From: Cymodocea nodosa
Taxonomy: Eukaryota > Streptophyta > Magnoliopsida > Alismatales > Cymodoceaceae
Assembly (NCBI GenBank): GCA_036874045.1
Contig: CM072337.1
Location: forward strand, 2,666,001-2,730,000
DNA: 64,000 bases
Direction: 5' to 3'
The translations under genes were made by a program, and so were the position numbers. This document shows positions 10,257 to 21,708 of this stretch, piece by piece. Under the pieces are notes generated by a model. The model ran no database searches. It saw only the letters and a list, made by a program, of their open reading frames with translations, and was not told the origin of the DNA. The stretch's first letter is position 1; every line of letters starts with the position of its first letter.

Positions 10257-11950
10257 TTTGTTGGTATCTGTTTTGGGAAACCAACTAGCTTGCTTGTGAG
10301 CCACCAAAGGCATAGGAGCCTAGGTTCCACACAAGACACCGATTTAACAATATCTGTTTTGTTAAATGTTATCTTGTTATATATTCTGCTATTATTTGTG
10401 AATGAAAAGTTTTTCAGAATAAAAAATCAGAAGATATTGAAGGAGATACAAAAGAACAAGGTATGTAATTGATTACTTATCTTGAATTTAAATTTAAACT
10501 CAGTTCGTGGAGTTATTCATTAACTCAACGAATTAAGTTCGTTGAGTTAGGTGCTAAATCAACGAAACAATATTCCTACCTGCTAACATTTACTAAATTT
10601 ACTATAAAATCTTTTACATTGAAGACAATACAAAATGTAGGTATGGGGGGGGGAGGTAATTTGATTAATAGCCAAGTAATTTTGTTAATTAGAAGAATTA
10701 GAATGGTACTGCAAAAGTTCTGTGGATATTGAAAATTTTTATGAATTTGTTGTAACTATCCAATAATTGAGACTGTCAAATTTTTAAGAACTATAACTAC
10801 TTGAATGTTATATTTATAATCTTATATGAGATGTTACAAAATTTTACTATTCATACAAATCTAGATATAATATCTTATGTTTTTACTGAATTTTATGAAT
10901 TTAACAATTTCACGATTTTAAAAAGAAATTAGAATGCTTAACTGAAACTCAGTAAATTATCTGAAATCCTGAAAGAGTTGAAATGTTGATTTTTGGATTA
11001 AATGAGATGCATATGATCAAGGATACATTTAATTTGAGTGATTAAACTTGTAGAATGATTTATGTGTAAATCTTATTAAACTACAGAAAAAGTATGAGCT
11101 TATTGATATGGATTCATGTTTTCAGTAAATTATGGAAGTAGTACTATATGAGATTTGTGTTTTATTGCATATGTATGAATGAAATACATACATATACTAT
11201 GTTGAAAAGAAAAAAAGAGGAAAAAAAGAGAAAAACTTTAAGTGTTTATTGACTTGTTTGATCATGAGCCTTTTGTACTTGAGCAGATAGGTATGTAAGG
11301 ATTGTTGCCCTGAAAAAGGACTCTTTAAATCTGGCAACCTAAGATCCTGATCAGATCTGAGATTGTTGACTGAAAGCTCGATACATGGGTACACTAGAAA
11401 GCTCTTGTATGATTCAAGTTTTTCAAATTAACTTTTAAAGTACAAATATGCATATACTGTTCTGAAAAGATAAAAGTGTTTTGTGAAATACAGATATCTT
11501 TTGAATCAAGTATATTTTCTCTTATCTAAGATTACTGAAGTATGAATCTAGAATAGACTTTTGAAGTGTTTATTTGAGATACAATTCATTATTCTACTTG
11601 TTTTAATCATAGTGAATTGGATTGTGTTTTGATTCGTATGTAGTTGAAATTTATTCTGGAAATCATATTGAGAAATTTAGGATAACAGATGTTTGAAAAA
11701 AAGAAAAATGATAATATAATTAGCACCTATATGATGCTAATATATTTTGTATGTAATTCACATATGTTCTAAATATATTTGCAGGTTGTAAAGGAGAAAA
11801 CAAAGTTAAAACAAATTACTGAAAAATACAGAATATCTATATAGTAATCTAATTTATTATTCTGAAGAAGAACAAAAGGAAGAATTAATTCTAGCACTTT
11901 AGAAAGACCAACTAGTTAGATCTTAGTTTGCTAAGGGACTAGCAAAATTT
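10257..11950 (+). other. Element A 3' noncoding region between F-box ORF and polypurine tract
   Basis: No gene seen. Near 10500-10560 is another palindromic motif cluster (GTTCGTGGAGTTATTCATTA, TTCGTTGAGTTAGG). The rest is about 75-80% AT. It is homologous to 44981-46783 (element D) and 49094-50204 (element G), which fixes it as a conserved 3' untranslated part of this family. Confidence 0.7.
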
Positions 11951-11963
11951 AAGTATGGGGAAG
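11951..11963 (+). other. Polypurine tract of element A
   Basis: AAGTATGGGGAAG lies directly before the LTR start TGTTTAG. The matching tracts in D and G read (on the minus strand) GTATGGGGGAAG. Confidence 0.75.
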
Positions 11964-13946
11964 TGTTTAGAATGAAAAAGTGCATAATATTAAGGGTTAA
12001 ATGATGGTTAATTGCATAATATTTAGCTTATCATATGAGAATTAAGCCATTATGTTATAATTGCAATGTTATATGCTTTAATGAAGGAATCTACATAATT
12101 TCAAGGAATTAATGTTAATTAAGTACACTTCTGAACTGTCGGTAAATTGTAGGCTGTGAAATTCTTAAGTATCCAAATTTTTTGTTATTTCGGAGAGTTA
12201 TGTTTAATGTACCAAACAGTTATGTTTTAATCGAATATTTTATTATTTCCTGGAATACACGTGTTAAAACCTTAATGCATGACTTAAGTGGATTTTCGAT
12301 AAGTTATCTGCTAACTATCTGAAATGCATTTCGACATTGGATAGTTAAGATTGTAAGTATCCAAAATATCTGAACTCGTTAAGTTAGAATTATGCACGTG
12401 TTGAATTTAAATGCTTTATTATGTCACGTGAGATGCACATGTTTAACTTGTTAAGTTAGCATAACTATATGTGTTGAGTTACATGAATACGTACTAAGGT
12501 AATGCGTTATGTTAGCAGCTTATTTTTTTATTGCACATATTTTATAGTTAAATCAACGAAGTAAGTCCGTTGAGTTATCTGTAACTCCACAGACTATATA
12601 TTTTCTAATATGCCACTGTAGCAATTGCAAAAATAAGACATTCGAAGGAAAACCACGATTGCACGTATCATGCAGGAATTCACTTGTGGAAGGAAGAAGA
12701 AATCACCATCATTGATATGAAGGAAGGAAATACAACCGATCATCTAAGCAAAAGCAGTTACTACTAAAAGAAATATAAAAGAAGAGGAGAAAGACAAAGA
12801 AGTGTGTGTGTGCAGAGGTGGAGAACCACGCTAACTGCTGGAAGCATCGGAAGTTCCCTGAAGCTCCACACCACCACCATAATCACCAACCATTGGAAGC
12901 CTGTGAGGATACTTTCTTGTTGTCGAGTCGATTCCGAGCCAAACATGGTGCTTGACAACCACCGTGAGGAGTGATCGTGCCACGGGAAGGGAAGCCATTT
13001 TCACCAATCACCAACTCATATCTCAGGAGATCGTAAAGCTTCTAACCTTGGTTTCAGGTTGATGCCAATATGCTGAAGAGGAGATCATCTTACAATTCTG
13101 GATTCATGATTCTATAGGGAGAGGAGGCAGGATTGTAAGTGATTAAGTTTTCAGTGGTGTAATTGTGTCGCATGTAGTGATAGAAGTTTTTACTATCGAT
13201 AGAGATCTTTACATTTCACCTTTCATTCATCTTCAAGAACATATAAAAACAAAAATATCAAAAACAACAAATTATCTGTATTTACGTGTAGTATTAAAGT
13301 GTTGTATTGTTTGTTTTGTATCATGATTAATGTTATCATTGTTAGTATTGTGAATGTTTTATGTTTGTTTGATTCAGAAAATAGAAAATAGTTTTACATT
13401 TTACTGAAATTGATTCGTTCTAGATACTTAAAGATTTTAATAGTTACTGTTTAAAATATCTGAATGTTAGTATTGCTTAATGATAAATCTAATGTTAACT
13501 AACATTAAAGAGCTTAATTGATGTTATTTACATTTTGTGGAACTACCCAATGGTTGGCCGAATTCCTCTGTAATTAACAATATTCAATTGGAAAAATTAG
13601 ACTCGTGGAGTTAACTTAAGTCCACGAGATCAGTCCGTTGAGTTAGCCATAACTCAACGAACTTAGTCTGTTGTATTAATTGTAACTCAATGAAGTGCTT
13701 AACTAAACACATAAACTCCAATACAAAAAATCGAAATAGTACACAATTCTTACTCAATCTCTATGGGATTGACCTGTACTTGCACACAAATACAATATAC
13801 ACTATGCACTTGTAGTTAAAATACAAATTGGAATTAATATCTAATTTGTGTAAAAGGTTGTTTGTTTACTTCTAAAAGTAATCATTGATAAAGGCATAAA
13901 GACAAACCAATACAAGTTTTCTGATTTAACCTTTCACATCAAGACA
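11964..13946 (+). repeat. 3' LTR of element A (1983 bp)
   Basis: Starts TGTTTAGAATGAAAAAGTGC right after the polypurine tract and ends ATCAAGACA; 12399 onward matches window positions 1-1546. A TATA box is near 12773-12780. The next bases (TTGCG, 13947-13951) belong to the gag of another copy and should be repeated left of the window if this is an ordinary insertion. LTRs of the family occur again, mostly reversed, at 15120-17290, 24077-25727, 43039-44968, 47131-49081, 50205-51184 and 58436-60626. Confidence 0.85.
12773..12780 (+). promoter_or_regulatory. LTR TATA box
   Basis: ATATAAAA within CTAAAAGAAATATAAAAGAA, about 810 bp into the LTR and followed by a purine-rich region. The box is kept in most LTR copies in the window (for example reversed at about 16316-16323, TATATTTC type). 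Likely the U3 promoter; inference from position. Confidence 0.45.
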
Positions 13947-14699
13947 TTGCGTGATTCAATTTCTACATGGACTAAATTTTGCTCTGTTTTTCTAGAAAAA
14001 TATCATCCAACACATCAAATAATTAAAAAGAAAAAGGAAATATTAATGTGTAGCCAAAAATAGGGAGAATCATTTTAGAAATATTTTGAATGATTTAAAG
14101 ATTTACTAACTCAGTGTCCACATCATGCAATGGGTAAAGCGCAATTAATAGGTATAATTTATGAAGGCATAGATGTTTCAACTAAATCTTTATTAGAATC
14201 TACTTGTCAGAATGGATTTTTGAAACTATGTAGTGAAGAAGCATGGGCATACTTAGAAAACTTTGCAAAAAAAATTACTTAGTGCGAAAACTCAACTAAA
14301 GCTATTACAGATAAAAGAATATTACCAAGGGGAATGTATGAAATAGATTCAAGCACTATGCTTGAAGTTAAATTAACTAAGTTAACAAAGAAAATAGAGT
14401 TATCATTAAATCAAAAACTAGTAGAAAAGAATGCAAATATTAATGACTTAGATATTATTTATGCTAGAAACCAGAAAGATAACTTTGAAAATTCTTATAA
14501 CCCTAATTAGAGAAATCACCCAAATTTATCTTGGAGAAATAACAATTTCCAAGGAGGAGAAAATATAAGTGACAAAAATATAAGTTATGAAACATTAATT
14601 GAACAAGGATCTAGAATAGAGAAATTAGAAAAGATAATTCAACAATTAAACAATCATCTAAATCAAGTATTTGGAAGTGCTGCCAATCAAAATATGAAT
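13947..14699 (+). pseudogene. Gag-like fragment of another family member (copy F)
   Basis: Continues the gag-like ORF from the middle: DSISTWTKFCSVFLEKYHPT, LLTQCPHHAMGKAQLIGIIY, LLESTCQNGFLKLCSEEAW, LPRGMYEIDSSTMLEV, NQKLVEKNANINDLDIIY, NPN*RNHPNLSWRNNN and IEKLEKIIQQLNNHLNQVFG. It is intact at residues where copy A has stops (STWTKF against SA*T*F) but has others of its own. It starts exactly at the end of A's 3' LTR, so A most likely inserted into this gag. It ends at AATATGAATAGA, where a rearranged LTR begins. Confidence 0.8.
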
Positions 14700-15176
14700 A
14701 GACATGTTCTGATTTAACTTCACAAACAACCGAATAAACAAGTTTTTCTAGGGTGACTCCACTAGGGATTCCCATATACAATCTTACAACCTCTCTCTAA
14801 AGAATCGTGAATTAAGACTTATAAGTTGATCTCCTCTTCAGTATATTGGAATCAATCCGAAACCAATGTAAGAAGCTTTACGATCTCTTGAGATATGAGT
14901 CAATGCTTGGTGAAAATGGCTTCCCTTCTTGCGACACGATCACTCCTCACAATGGTTGTCAATCACCGTGTTTGGCTCGAAATTGACTCAACATCTAGAA
15001 AGTATCCTCACAGACCTTCGATGGTTGGTGATTTTAGTGATTTTATCGTTGTAGTATAATGGTAAGTATTCCTACCTGTCACATGGGTGACTTGGGTTCA
15101 TTTCCCAACAACGGCACTAGAAAAACTTGTTTATTTGTTTGTTTGTGAAGTTAAATCAGAACATGTCTATTCAGAA
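14692..15176. repeat. Inverted repeat (about 58-bp arms) enclosing antisense LTR piece and tRNA-like sequence
   Basis: The arm at about 14695-14750 (GAATAGACATGTTCTGATTT ... AAACAAGTTTTTCTAG) is the reverse complement of 15117-15170 with only a few differences. The loop holds an antisense middle piece of the family LTR (about 14756-15044, collinear with 15955-16225) and then the tRNA-Asp-like sequence. A snap-back or template-switch product of reverse transcription would give such a structure. Confidence 0.75.
15045..15119 (+). tRNA. Degenerate tRNA-Asp(GTC)-like sequence fused to an antisense LTR
   Basis: Seventy-two bases match plant tRNA-Asp(GUC) along their whole length, from ATCGTTGTAGTATAATGGTA to CAACGGC plus a discriminator base, with anticodon GTC at 15078-15080. 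The bases CTA at 15117-15119 stand where the post-transcriptional CCA would be. Acceptor stem pairs 15046-15051 with 15109-15114; the first pair is lost, the T stem (TTGGG/CCCAA) is complete. Compared with the family consensus as I know it, nearly all differences are C-to-T or G-to-A. The antisense LTR starts right after CCA, which is the arrangement of a tRNA primer joined to minus-strand cDNA. Probably not transcribed, since the B box is degraded. Confidence 0.75.
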
Positions 15177-17290
15177 AACTTGTTTGATTTGTTTTTATGT
15201 ATATATTAATAAATTCTTTTAGGGTAAACAAATAACTTTTCACACAAATTAGATATTAAGTCTAATTTGTATTTTTAATTGCAAGTGCACGGTGTATATT
15301 GTATTTGTGTGCAAGTACAGGTCGATCTCATAGAGATTGAGTAAGAATTATGTATTATTTTGATTTTTTTATATGAGAGTTTATATGTGTTCAATTAAGC
15401 TCCTATTTGTTGATTTACAGTTAACTCAACGGACTTAGTTTGTAGAGTTACAGTTAACTCAACGGACTATCCTTGTGGACTTAAGTTAACTCTATGAGCC
15501 TACCTAGTAACTTCCAACTAAATGCTGCCATTCACAAAGGAATTCGACCATCCATTGGGCAATTCCACATAATGTAAATAATCTCAATTACACTTTTTAA
15601 TGTTAGTTAATCTAAGATTTATCATTAATCAACACTAACATTTAGATATTTCAAACAGTAACCATTAAGATTTTTTAGTATTCTTTACGAATCAATTTCA
15701 ATAATCTATAAAACTGTTTTCTATTTTCTGAATTAACTAAACATTCACAATACTAACAATGATAACATTAATCACGATACAAAATAAACAATATAACACA
15801 AATACTAGATGTAAACACTAATAATTAGTTTTTTGGTATTTTTGTTTTGATATGTTCCTGAAGTTGAATGAAAGGTGAAATATAAAAATTCTCTATCGAT
15901 AATAAAATCTTCTGTCACTACATGCGATGTGATTACACCATTGAAAACTTAATCACTTACAATCTTGCCTCCTCTCTCTATAGAATCGCGAACCAAGACT
16001 TGTAAGTTGATCTCCTCTTCAATATATTAGAATCAACCCGAAACCAAGGCTAGAAGCTTTACGATCTCTTGAGATATGAGTCAGTGTTTGGTGAAAATGA
16101 CTTCCCTTCTTGCGACGTGATCACTCCTCACAGTGATTGTCAGTCACTTTGTTTGGCTTGGAATCGACTTGACATCCGAAAAGTATCTTCATAGACCTCC
16201 GATGGTTGGTGATTTTGGTGGTGTTGTGGAGCTTCAGAGAACTTCTGATGCTTCTTGTAGTTAGCGTGGTCCTCTACCTTCACACACACTTTTTCTTCAT
16301 CTTTCTCCTCTTCTTTTATATTTCTTTTAGTAGTAATTACTTCTACCTAAATGATCAGTTGGATTTCCTTCATTCGTATCAACGATGGTGATTTCTTCTT
16401 CATTCCATGAGTTAATTCTTACGTGATACGTGCAATCGTGGTTTTCTTTCAAATTTTCTATTTCTACAACTACTACAGTGGCATGTTAGAAAATAACAAG
16501 TTCGTGGAGTTAATGTAACTCGATGCATATAGTTATGCTAACTTAACTATAAAACACGTGCAATAAAAGGATAACTTATAAGCTTATAACACTAACACAA
16601 TGCATCACCTTAGTGTATATTTAAATAACTCAACGCGTATAGTTATGCTAACTTAACGAGTTAAACATGTGTAGCTCACATGACATAATAAAGCATTTAA
16701 ATTCAACACGTGCATAATTCTAACTTAACGAGTTCAGATATTTCAAATAGTTACAAACTATAAGTATCCAAAACTTATATACACTATGAATAGTTAGCAC
16801 CTAACCTTTTGAAAGATAACTTTAAGTCAAATTTCCAAATCATGACACATGTTATTAGTAATTCTTATGATAAAAAAGATATTTCGTATACTTGCAAACT
16901 TAACTATCTGATGTTCAGACACATTTCAGATAGTTATCATCTAACTTACCGAAAATCCACTTATGTCATGTATTAAGGTTACAACACATGTCCTTCATGA
17001 AATAATAAAGTATTCTTTAAGCATTCAAAACATAACTATCTGGTACATGAAATGTAACTCTCCGAAATAATAGACATTTCGGATACTTAGGAATTACAAG
17101 GCCTATAACTCTCCGATAGTTCAAAAATATACTTAATTAACCCTAATTCCCTAAAATTAAACAGATTCTTTCATTAAGGTATATAATAGTGCAATTATAA
17201 CATAATGGCTTAATTCTCATATGATAAGCTAAATATTATGCAATTAACCATTATTTAACTATTAATATTATGCACTTTTTATTCTAAACA
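15120..17290 (-). repeat. Family LTR, reversed, joined to the tRNA-like sequence
   Basis: On the minus strand it starts TGTTTAGAATAAAAAGTGC (17290 leftwards) and runs through the same U3, TATA and leader as the A LTR to ...AACAAGTTTTTC next to the tRNA-like sequence. The region just inside (15121-15190) contains ATTTAACTTCACAAACAAAC, so the true LTR end (CA) may be 15-20 bases inside this boundary. Palindromic motif copies lie near 15415-15500. On the right it abuts copia 3' sequence, with TCATC as the adjoining 5 bases. Confidence 0.75.
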
Positions 17291-17566
17291 TCATCTTTTT
17301 GATTAATGAGAAAAAGGGGAGATGATTATGATTTTAAATGTATATTTTTAAAAGGGGGAGATGATTATGTGTTCATTGAAATTTTTCTGAAAGTTTTACT
17401 TTTGAGAGATGATTTTTAAATAAACAACAGAAATAAGCTTAAGTGAACTTAAGTCAACAAATTTGTTTGTTAAATTAAAACTTAACCCAACGGATGTGTT
17501 TCATTGAGTTAAACATATTTCATAATTGATTTAATATGGTTTTGTCATCATCAAAAAGGGGGAGAT
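17291..17566 (+). mobile_element. Copia (SIRE/Maximus-like) 3' internal end with polypurine tracts
   Basis: Repeated purine runs (GAAAAAGGGGAGATGATTAT, AAAAGGGGGAGATGATTATG, CATCAAAAAGGGGGAGAT) are typical of the region just before the 3' LTR of SIRE/Maximus copia elements. The last one (17554-17566) directly precedes an LTR start TGTTAAG. The upstream coding part is absent, cut off by the gypsy LTR. Confidence 0.65.
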
Positions 17567-19092
17567 TGTTAAGTATTATGTTTTGATTATGTGTGCTAAA
17601 CAAATGTAATCATATTTAATCAATTACTATTATTTGAGAAAGTAAATTAAGAACATCAATTAATATAGAAAAAGTTTACTTATATAAATACCTGTCTATA
17701 ATGGATCTGAAATTATGCTAAGTTAAAAAACTAGTCGTTAAGTTATACTAACTTTTCATTTAACTAAATGTTAAGTTAACGTGTATTTTTATTGTAAAGT
17801 ATGATATGTTTTAAAAGTTATATTTCTGTATCATGTATAGTGCACATTAAGACAACTCGTCGAGTTAATACTTTATTTGTAAAAAGGTCACGTGAGAACT
17901 CGTCGAGTTAGTGAACAAAACATTAAGTCGAAAGGACGAACTCATTAAGTTAGTATTATGCATGTGGGGAATTTAAAGTTTATGAATGTTATATTGTATC
18001 ATGTGAGTTACACATGTTTAACTCGTTAACATAACTACATGCGTTGAGTTGCTATATTGAACACTAAGGTAATGCATTAGGTTAGCGTTATAAACTTAAA
18101 GTTATTATTCTTGCATGTGGTAAATACTTTATTGTTTAAAAGATTTATTTATTACTAGTTCATTGAGTTATTAATAATACAATGGAGTTAGTTCATTGAG
18201 TTAACTCTAACACTACGAAGCTGATTCATTGAGTTAGCGTAATACCACAAACTTAGTTCATTGAGTTAGCTATAGTACATGTCACGTGAATTGGCATATG
18301 ATGAACTCGTTAAGCTAGATACGTTAAGTTATAAATCTACGTGTTTTACTCATTTAGTTAACATTAATACAACAACTTGTTATTACATTTGATGAAAACT
18401 TTTGGACGAGAAAGTTTATTTTGCAGGAAATTTTTCAAAAATCCAAGATTGATGATTAAAGAAAATTCGAGAGGAAAATGTGGATAGAACATGTGTATTT
18501 TGATGAAGGAAAAAGAGAATACATGAAGAGTGGAAGACTAATTGTGGATAAATGTGGAAGATATACATGGAATGGAGATAGATTATAAAAGGCATAGAAT
18601 TCTCATCGATCAATTATCCCTACACATCAAATAAAATATATTTTCAAGGATCAAACACCTCTTCGAGGAAAAGCTCTCAGATAGAGGAAAATTTGGTGAA
18701 GAAGAGAAAGTCAAATATATGTCACTAAAGATTTGAAGAATTAGAAGAAAGCAAATTCGGTGAGGCAGAGAAAGTTAAATATTTGTCACTAAAGATTTGC
18801 AGAAGAAGAAGAAGAAGAAAAATCTCAAATAGAGAGAAATGTTTTAAATTCTGCAAATTAGTTTTCTTTGTTTGTAGTTATGAAATTGATTAGATGAATT
18901 ATGGTATCGTTATAAAATTACATCTATAATTTCTAAGGAGAATTGAATTGTATATTTTAATTGAAACCTTGAATAAAATGATTTAATTAAAATAGTGTCT
19001 CAACTTGTTTTTAATTTTGAAGTTTCAATTATAAGTTGAAAATGTTGAAAAACACAATTCACCCCCCTCTTGTATAGACATTCGATCCTACA
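17567..19092 (+). repeat. Copia LTR (1526 bp), SIRE/Maximus-like
   Basis: Starts TGTTAAGTATTATG after a polypurine tract and ends CACCCCCCTCTTGTATAGAC then ATTCGATCCTACA, the usual end of this copia group. It contains several ACTCGTCGAGTTA and TTCATTGAGTTA motifs at 17840-18290. It abuts the integrase N-terminal region of gypsy element C at 19093. Confidence 0.75.
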
Positions 19093-19771
19093 TTTTTCTT
19101 GAACCAAAATGCCCTCTACATGCTTGGTTGTGACAGAAAGATAATATGTTTTTATACTCAATTTTTGAAACACACCTCCTTATGACTAAATCAAAACATT
19201 TCTTAAATAAGTAGAGGTCTTCCCAATAGTAATGTTTTAATCTTGAAAAAAATAATTTCTTATATTGTCTATTCCAATCCTTAGGTGTTAATCCTATAAC
19301 TAAATAATTAACTATATTTGCATACCAAGGGGTTATTTCTATTGTCATTAATTGTTCATCAGGAAAATGATCTTTAATATCAATTTTAGATTTTTCTATT
19401 TGTAACCTTAGCAAATGATCAACTACTACATTCTCACATCATTTTTTATCTTTAATTTCTAAATCAAATTCTTACAATAATAATATCCATCGGATTAATC
19501 TAAGCTTGGTTTCTTTTTTTGCTATATGATGTTTCAAAGCTAAATGATTTGTGTATACTATTACTTTAGCTCCAATCAAATATGATCTAAATTTTTCTAA
19601 GGCAAACACAATAGCTAATAACTCTTTTTTAATAGTTGTGTAATTTACTTAAGCTTCATTCAGAGTCTTGCTTGCATAATGAATCACTCTGTGAGATTTT
19701 TCTATTTTCTACCCTAGCACAAGTCCTACGACAAAATCAAATGCATCACACATTAACTCAAATGGGTGATT
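19093..19771 (-). pseudogene. Element C RNase H and integrase N-terminus
   Basis: On the minus strand this follows RT. It encodes degenerate RNase H of the Athila type (ENVVVDHLLRLQIEKSKIDI region), the spacer HFPDEQLMTIEITPWYANIV and NYLVIGLTPKDWNRQYKKLF, then the H2C2 zinc region with FCHNQACRGHFGSRK at about 19090-19130. The copia LTR cuts it there, so the rest of integrase is missing. Stops are frequent in the RNase H part. Confidence 0.75.
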
Positions 19772-20790
19772 CTAATTAAGTGCTTGTATTATAAGAATTG
19801 TAATTAGGCTAGTTTTAAGTTTAAAGAAATTTTTTTTACAATTTCTATCAAAGTTAAATGGAACATCCTTTAATAAATTAGTTAAAGGTCTAGCTATTTT
19901 GCCAAAGTCTTTGATAAATCTCCTATAAAATCTTGCATGCCCTAAAAATGATCTTATATCTTTTTCTATTTTGAGTTCTGGTAAATTTGAAATAACTTCT
20001 ACTTTAGCATTATTTACCTTCAGTCCTTTCATTGAAACAACATGTCTTAAGACTGTTCCTTGTTTTACCATAAAGTGGCATTTTTCCCAATTCAAAATCA
20101 AATTTTTTTCTACACAATGGGTTAATACTAATTCTATGTTCTTCAAACACACTTTCAAAATTAGATTTTTTTCTAAATGAAGTTACATATACTATAAAAT
20201 CATCCATGAATATTTCCAGAATTTCATCTATCATTCTAGTGAAAATATCTTGCATACACCTTTCAAAAGTAGTTGGTGCATTACATAAACCAAATGACAT
20301 TCTTTTAAAAGCATAAGTTCCATTAGGACTCGTGAAAGTTGTTTTTTCTTGATCTTCCAATGCTATTGGAATCTAGTTATATCCTAAATACCCATCTAGG
20401 AAACAAAAATACTCTTGCCCTACTAACTTCTCTAACATTTGATCTATAAATGACAAAGGAAAATGATCTTTCCTAGATACAACATTTAGTTTCCTATAAT
20501 CTATACACACTCTCCAACTTGATTGGATTCTTATGGGTATCAATTCTTGACTTTCATTCTTAACGACTATTATCCCTAATTTCTTTAGAACTACATAGAT
20601 TGATTAACCCAAGAGCTATCAAAAATTAGATGTATGATATCATTATCTAACTATTTCACAATTTCCTTCCTAACTACTTCTTTTAAATTTAGATTTAATC
20701 TTCTTTAAGGAATTCTAACTGGTTTAGCATTTTCTTTCAAATATATATGATGTCGGCATATAGTTGGACTTAACCCTTTTATATCAGTCA
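19772..20790 (-). pseudogene. Element C reverse transcriptase
   Basis: Minus-strand RT of the Athila lineage. Readable parts include LEDQEKTTFTSPNGTYAFKR, MSFGLCNAPTTFERCMQDIF, the catalytic box FMDDF near 20200-20214, then (after a frameshift) VLTHCVEKNLILNWEKCHFM, KGLKVNNAKVEVISNLPELK and SFLGHARFYRRFIKDFGKIA. The N-terminal part (20400-20790) is more broken (DYRKLNVVSRKDHFPLSFID type). The same motif order as D at 61347-62300 confirms identity. Confidence 0.85.
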
Positions 20791-21708
20791 TAGTTTATCC
20801 TATTGCTTCCTTATATTTCTTTACTACACATTCTAATTTAGAAATTTGATCTTCATTTAAATCTAATGCTATAATTATAGGACAAGTTCTTTCTTCTTCA
20901 ATAAATCTATAAGTTAATTCAGGAAGTAATGGTTTTAAATCTAAATGTTGACCATTAGAAGTCAGAGCTCCTAATTTAACATTTTCATCCATAACATTAA
21001 ATTCTTCTTGGTCTCTTTCTACTTCTATGCTTAAGTCTTTATTTATATTTTCACTCCTTTCATGATCTTCAGTATCTAATTGCCTATTTAATTCTTCTTG
21101 AATCACATTTTCAAGCACATCTCCTTCATCCTCTAGAAAGTCTATAGTGTGTAAGGACATTTCTAAACCTTCATCCCCTTTTGATTTGAAAATATTCAAT
21201 TAAGTATCCTCATTACCATAGGCTAATTTCATCATTCCATTTTTACAATTTATAATTGCCCCCGAAGTTGCTAAAAATGACATTCTCAAAATTAAAGAAA
21301 TATCTTTATTCTGATGCATAGTTTTTTAGGAATCCAAAACAACAATATCCACTAGATAAATGAAGTTCTTAACTTTAATCAAGACATCATCTATTTTTCC
21401 TCTAAGGTATTAGTAGGACTAATTGAATAAATATACTTCGATCTGCATAGTTTATACTTCGATCTGCTAATTGAATGATAGTATTAGTAGGACTCAAGCC
21501 TTCTAATCCAAGGAATACAAATATGTCACTTAGCATAACATTTATACTTACACCTAGGTCTATTAAGGTTCTATCCAAAGTTGTATTACTATTATACATG
21601 ATATAACTAAGGTTCTTGGATTAAATAACTTTTTTTGAATTTGTGATAAAATAAGAGAACTATTTTGCTATGCTAAAAGATTTTTCTTAACACTTTTCGC
21701 TTGCTCTT
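20791..21708 (-). pseudogene. Element C protease and linker
   Basis: Protease reads TLDRTLIDLGVSINVMLSDI then FVFLGLEGLSPTNTIIQLAD; the active-site triad corresponds to D-L-G in LIDLGVS. A local duplication gives ADRSINYADRSI. The linker (20795-21199) is acidic: MNIFKSKGDEGLEMSLHTID, then GALTSNGQHLDLKPLLPELT and TCPIIIALDLNEDQISKLEC. The N-terminal edge is interrupted by a copia solo LTR at 21709. Confidence 0.8.

Noticed and set aside
12764..12958. Short open frames antisense to the LTR with similar peptides in several LTR copies (for example 48092-48289, 59408-59746)
   Set aside because: They recur because the LTRs are homologous. Frames shift between copies, and there is no conserved start or end, so I do not call a gene.
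15045..15119. An ordinary active nuclear tRNA-Asp gene
   Set aside because: CCA-like bases are present, the antisense LTR follows immediately, the first acceptor pair and one anticodon-stem pair are lost, and the B box is degraded.
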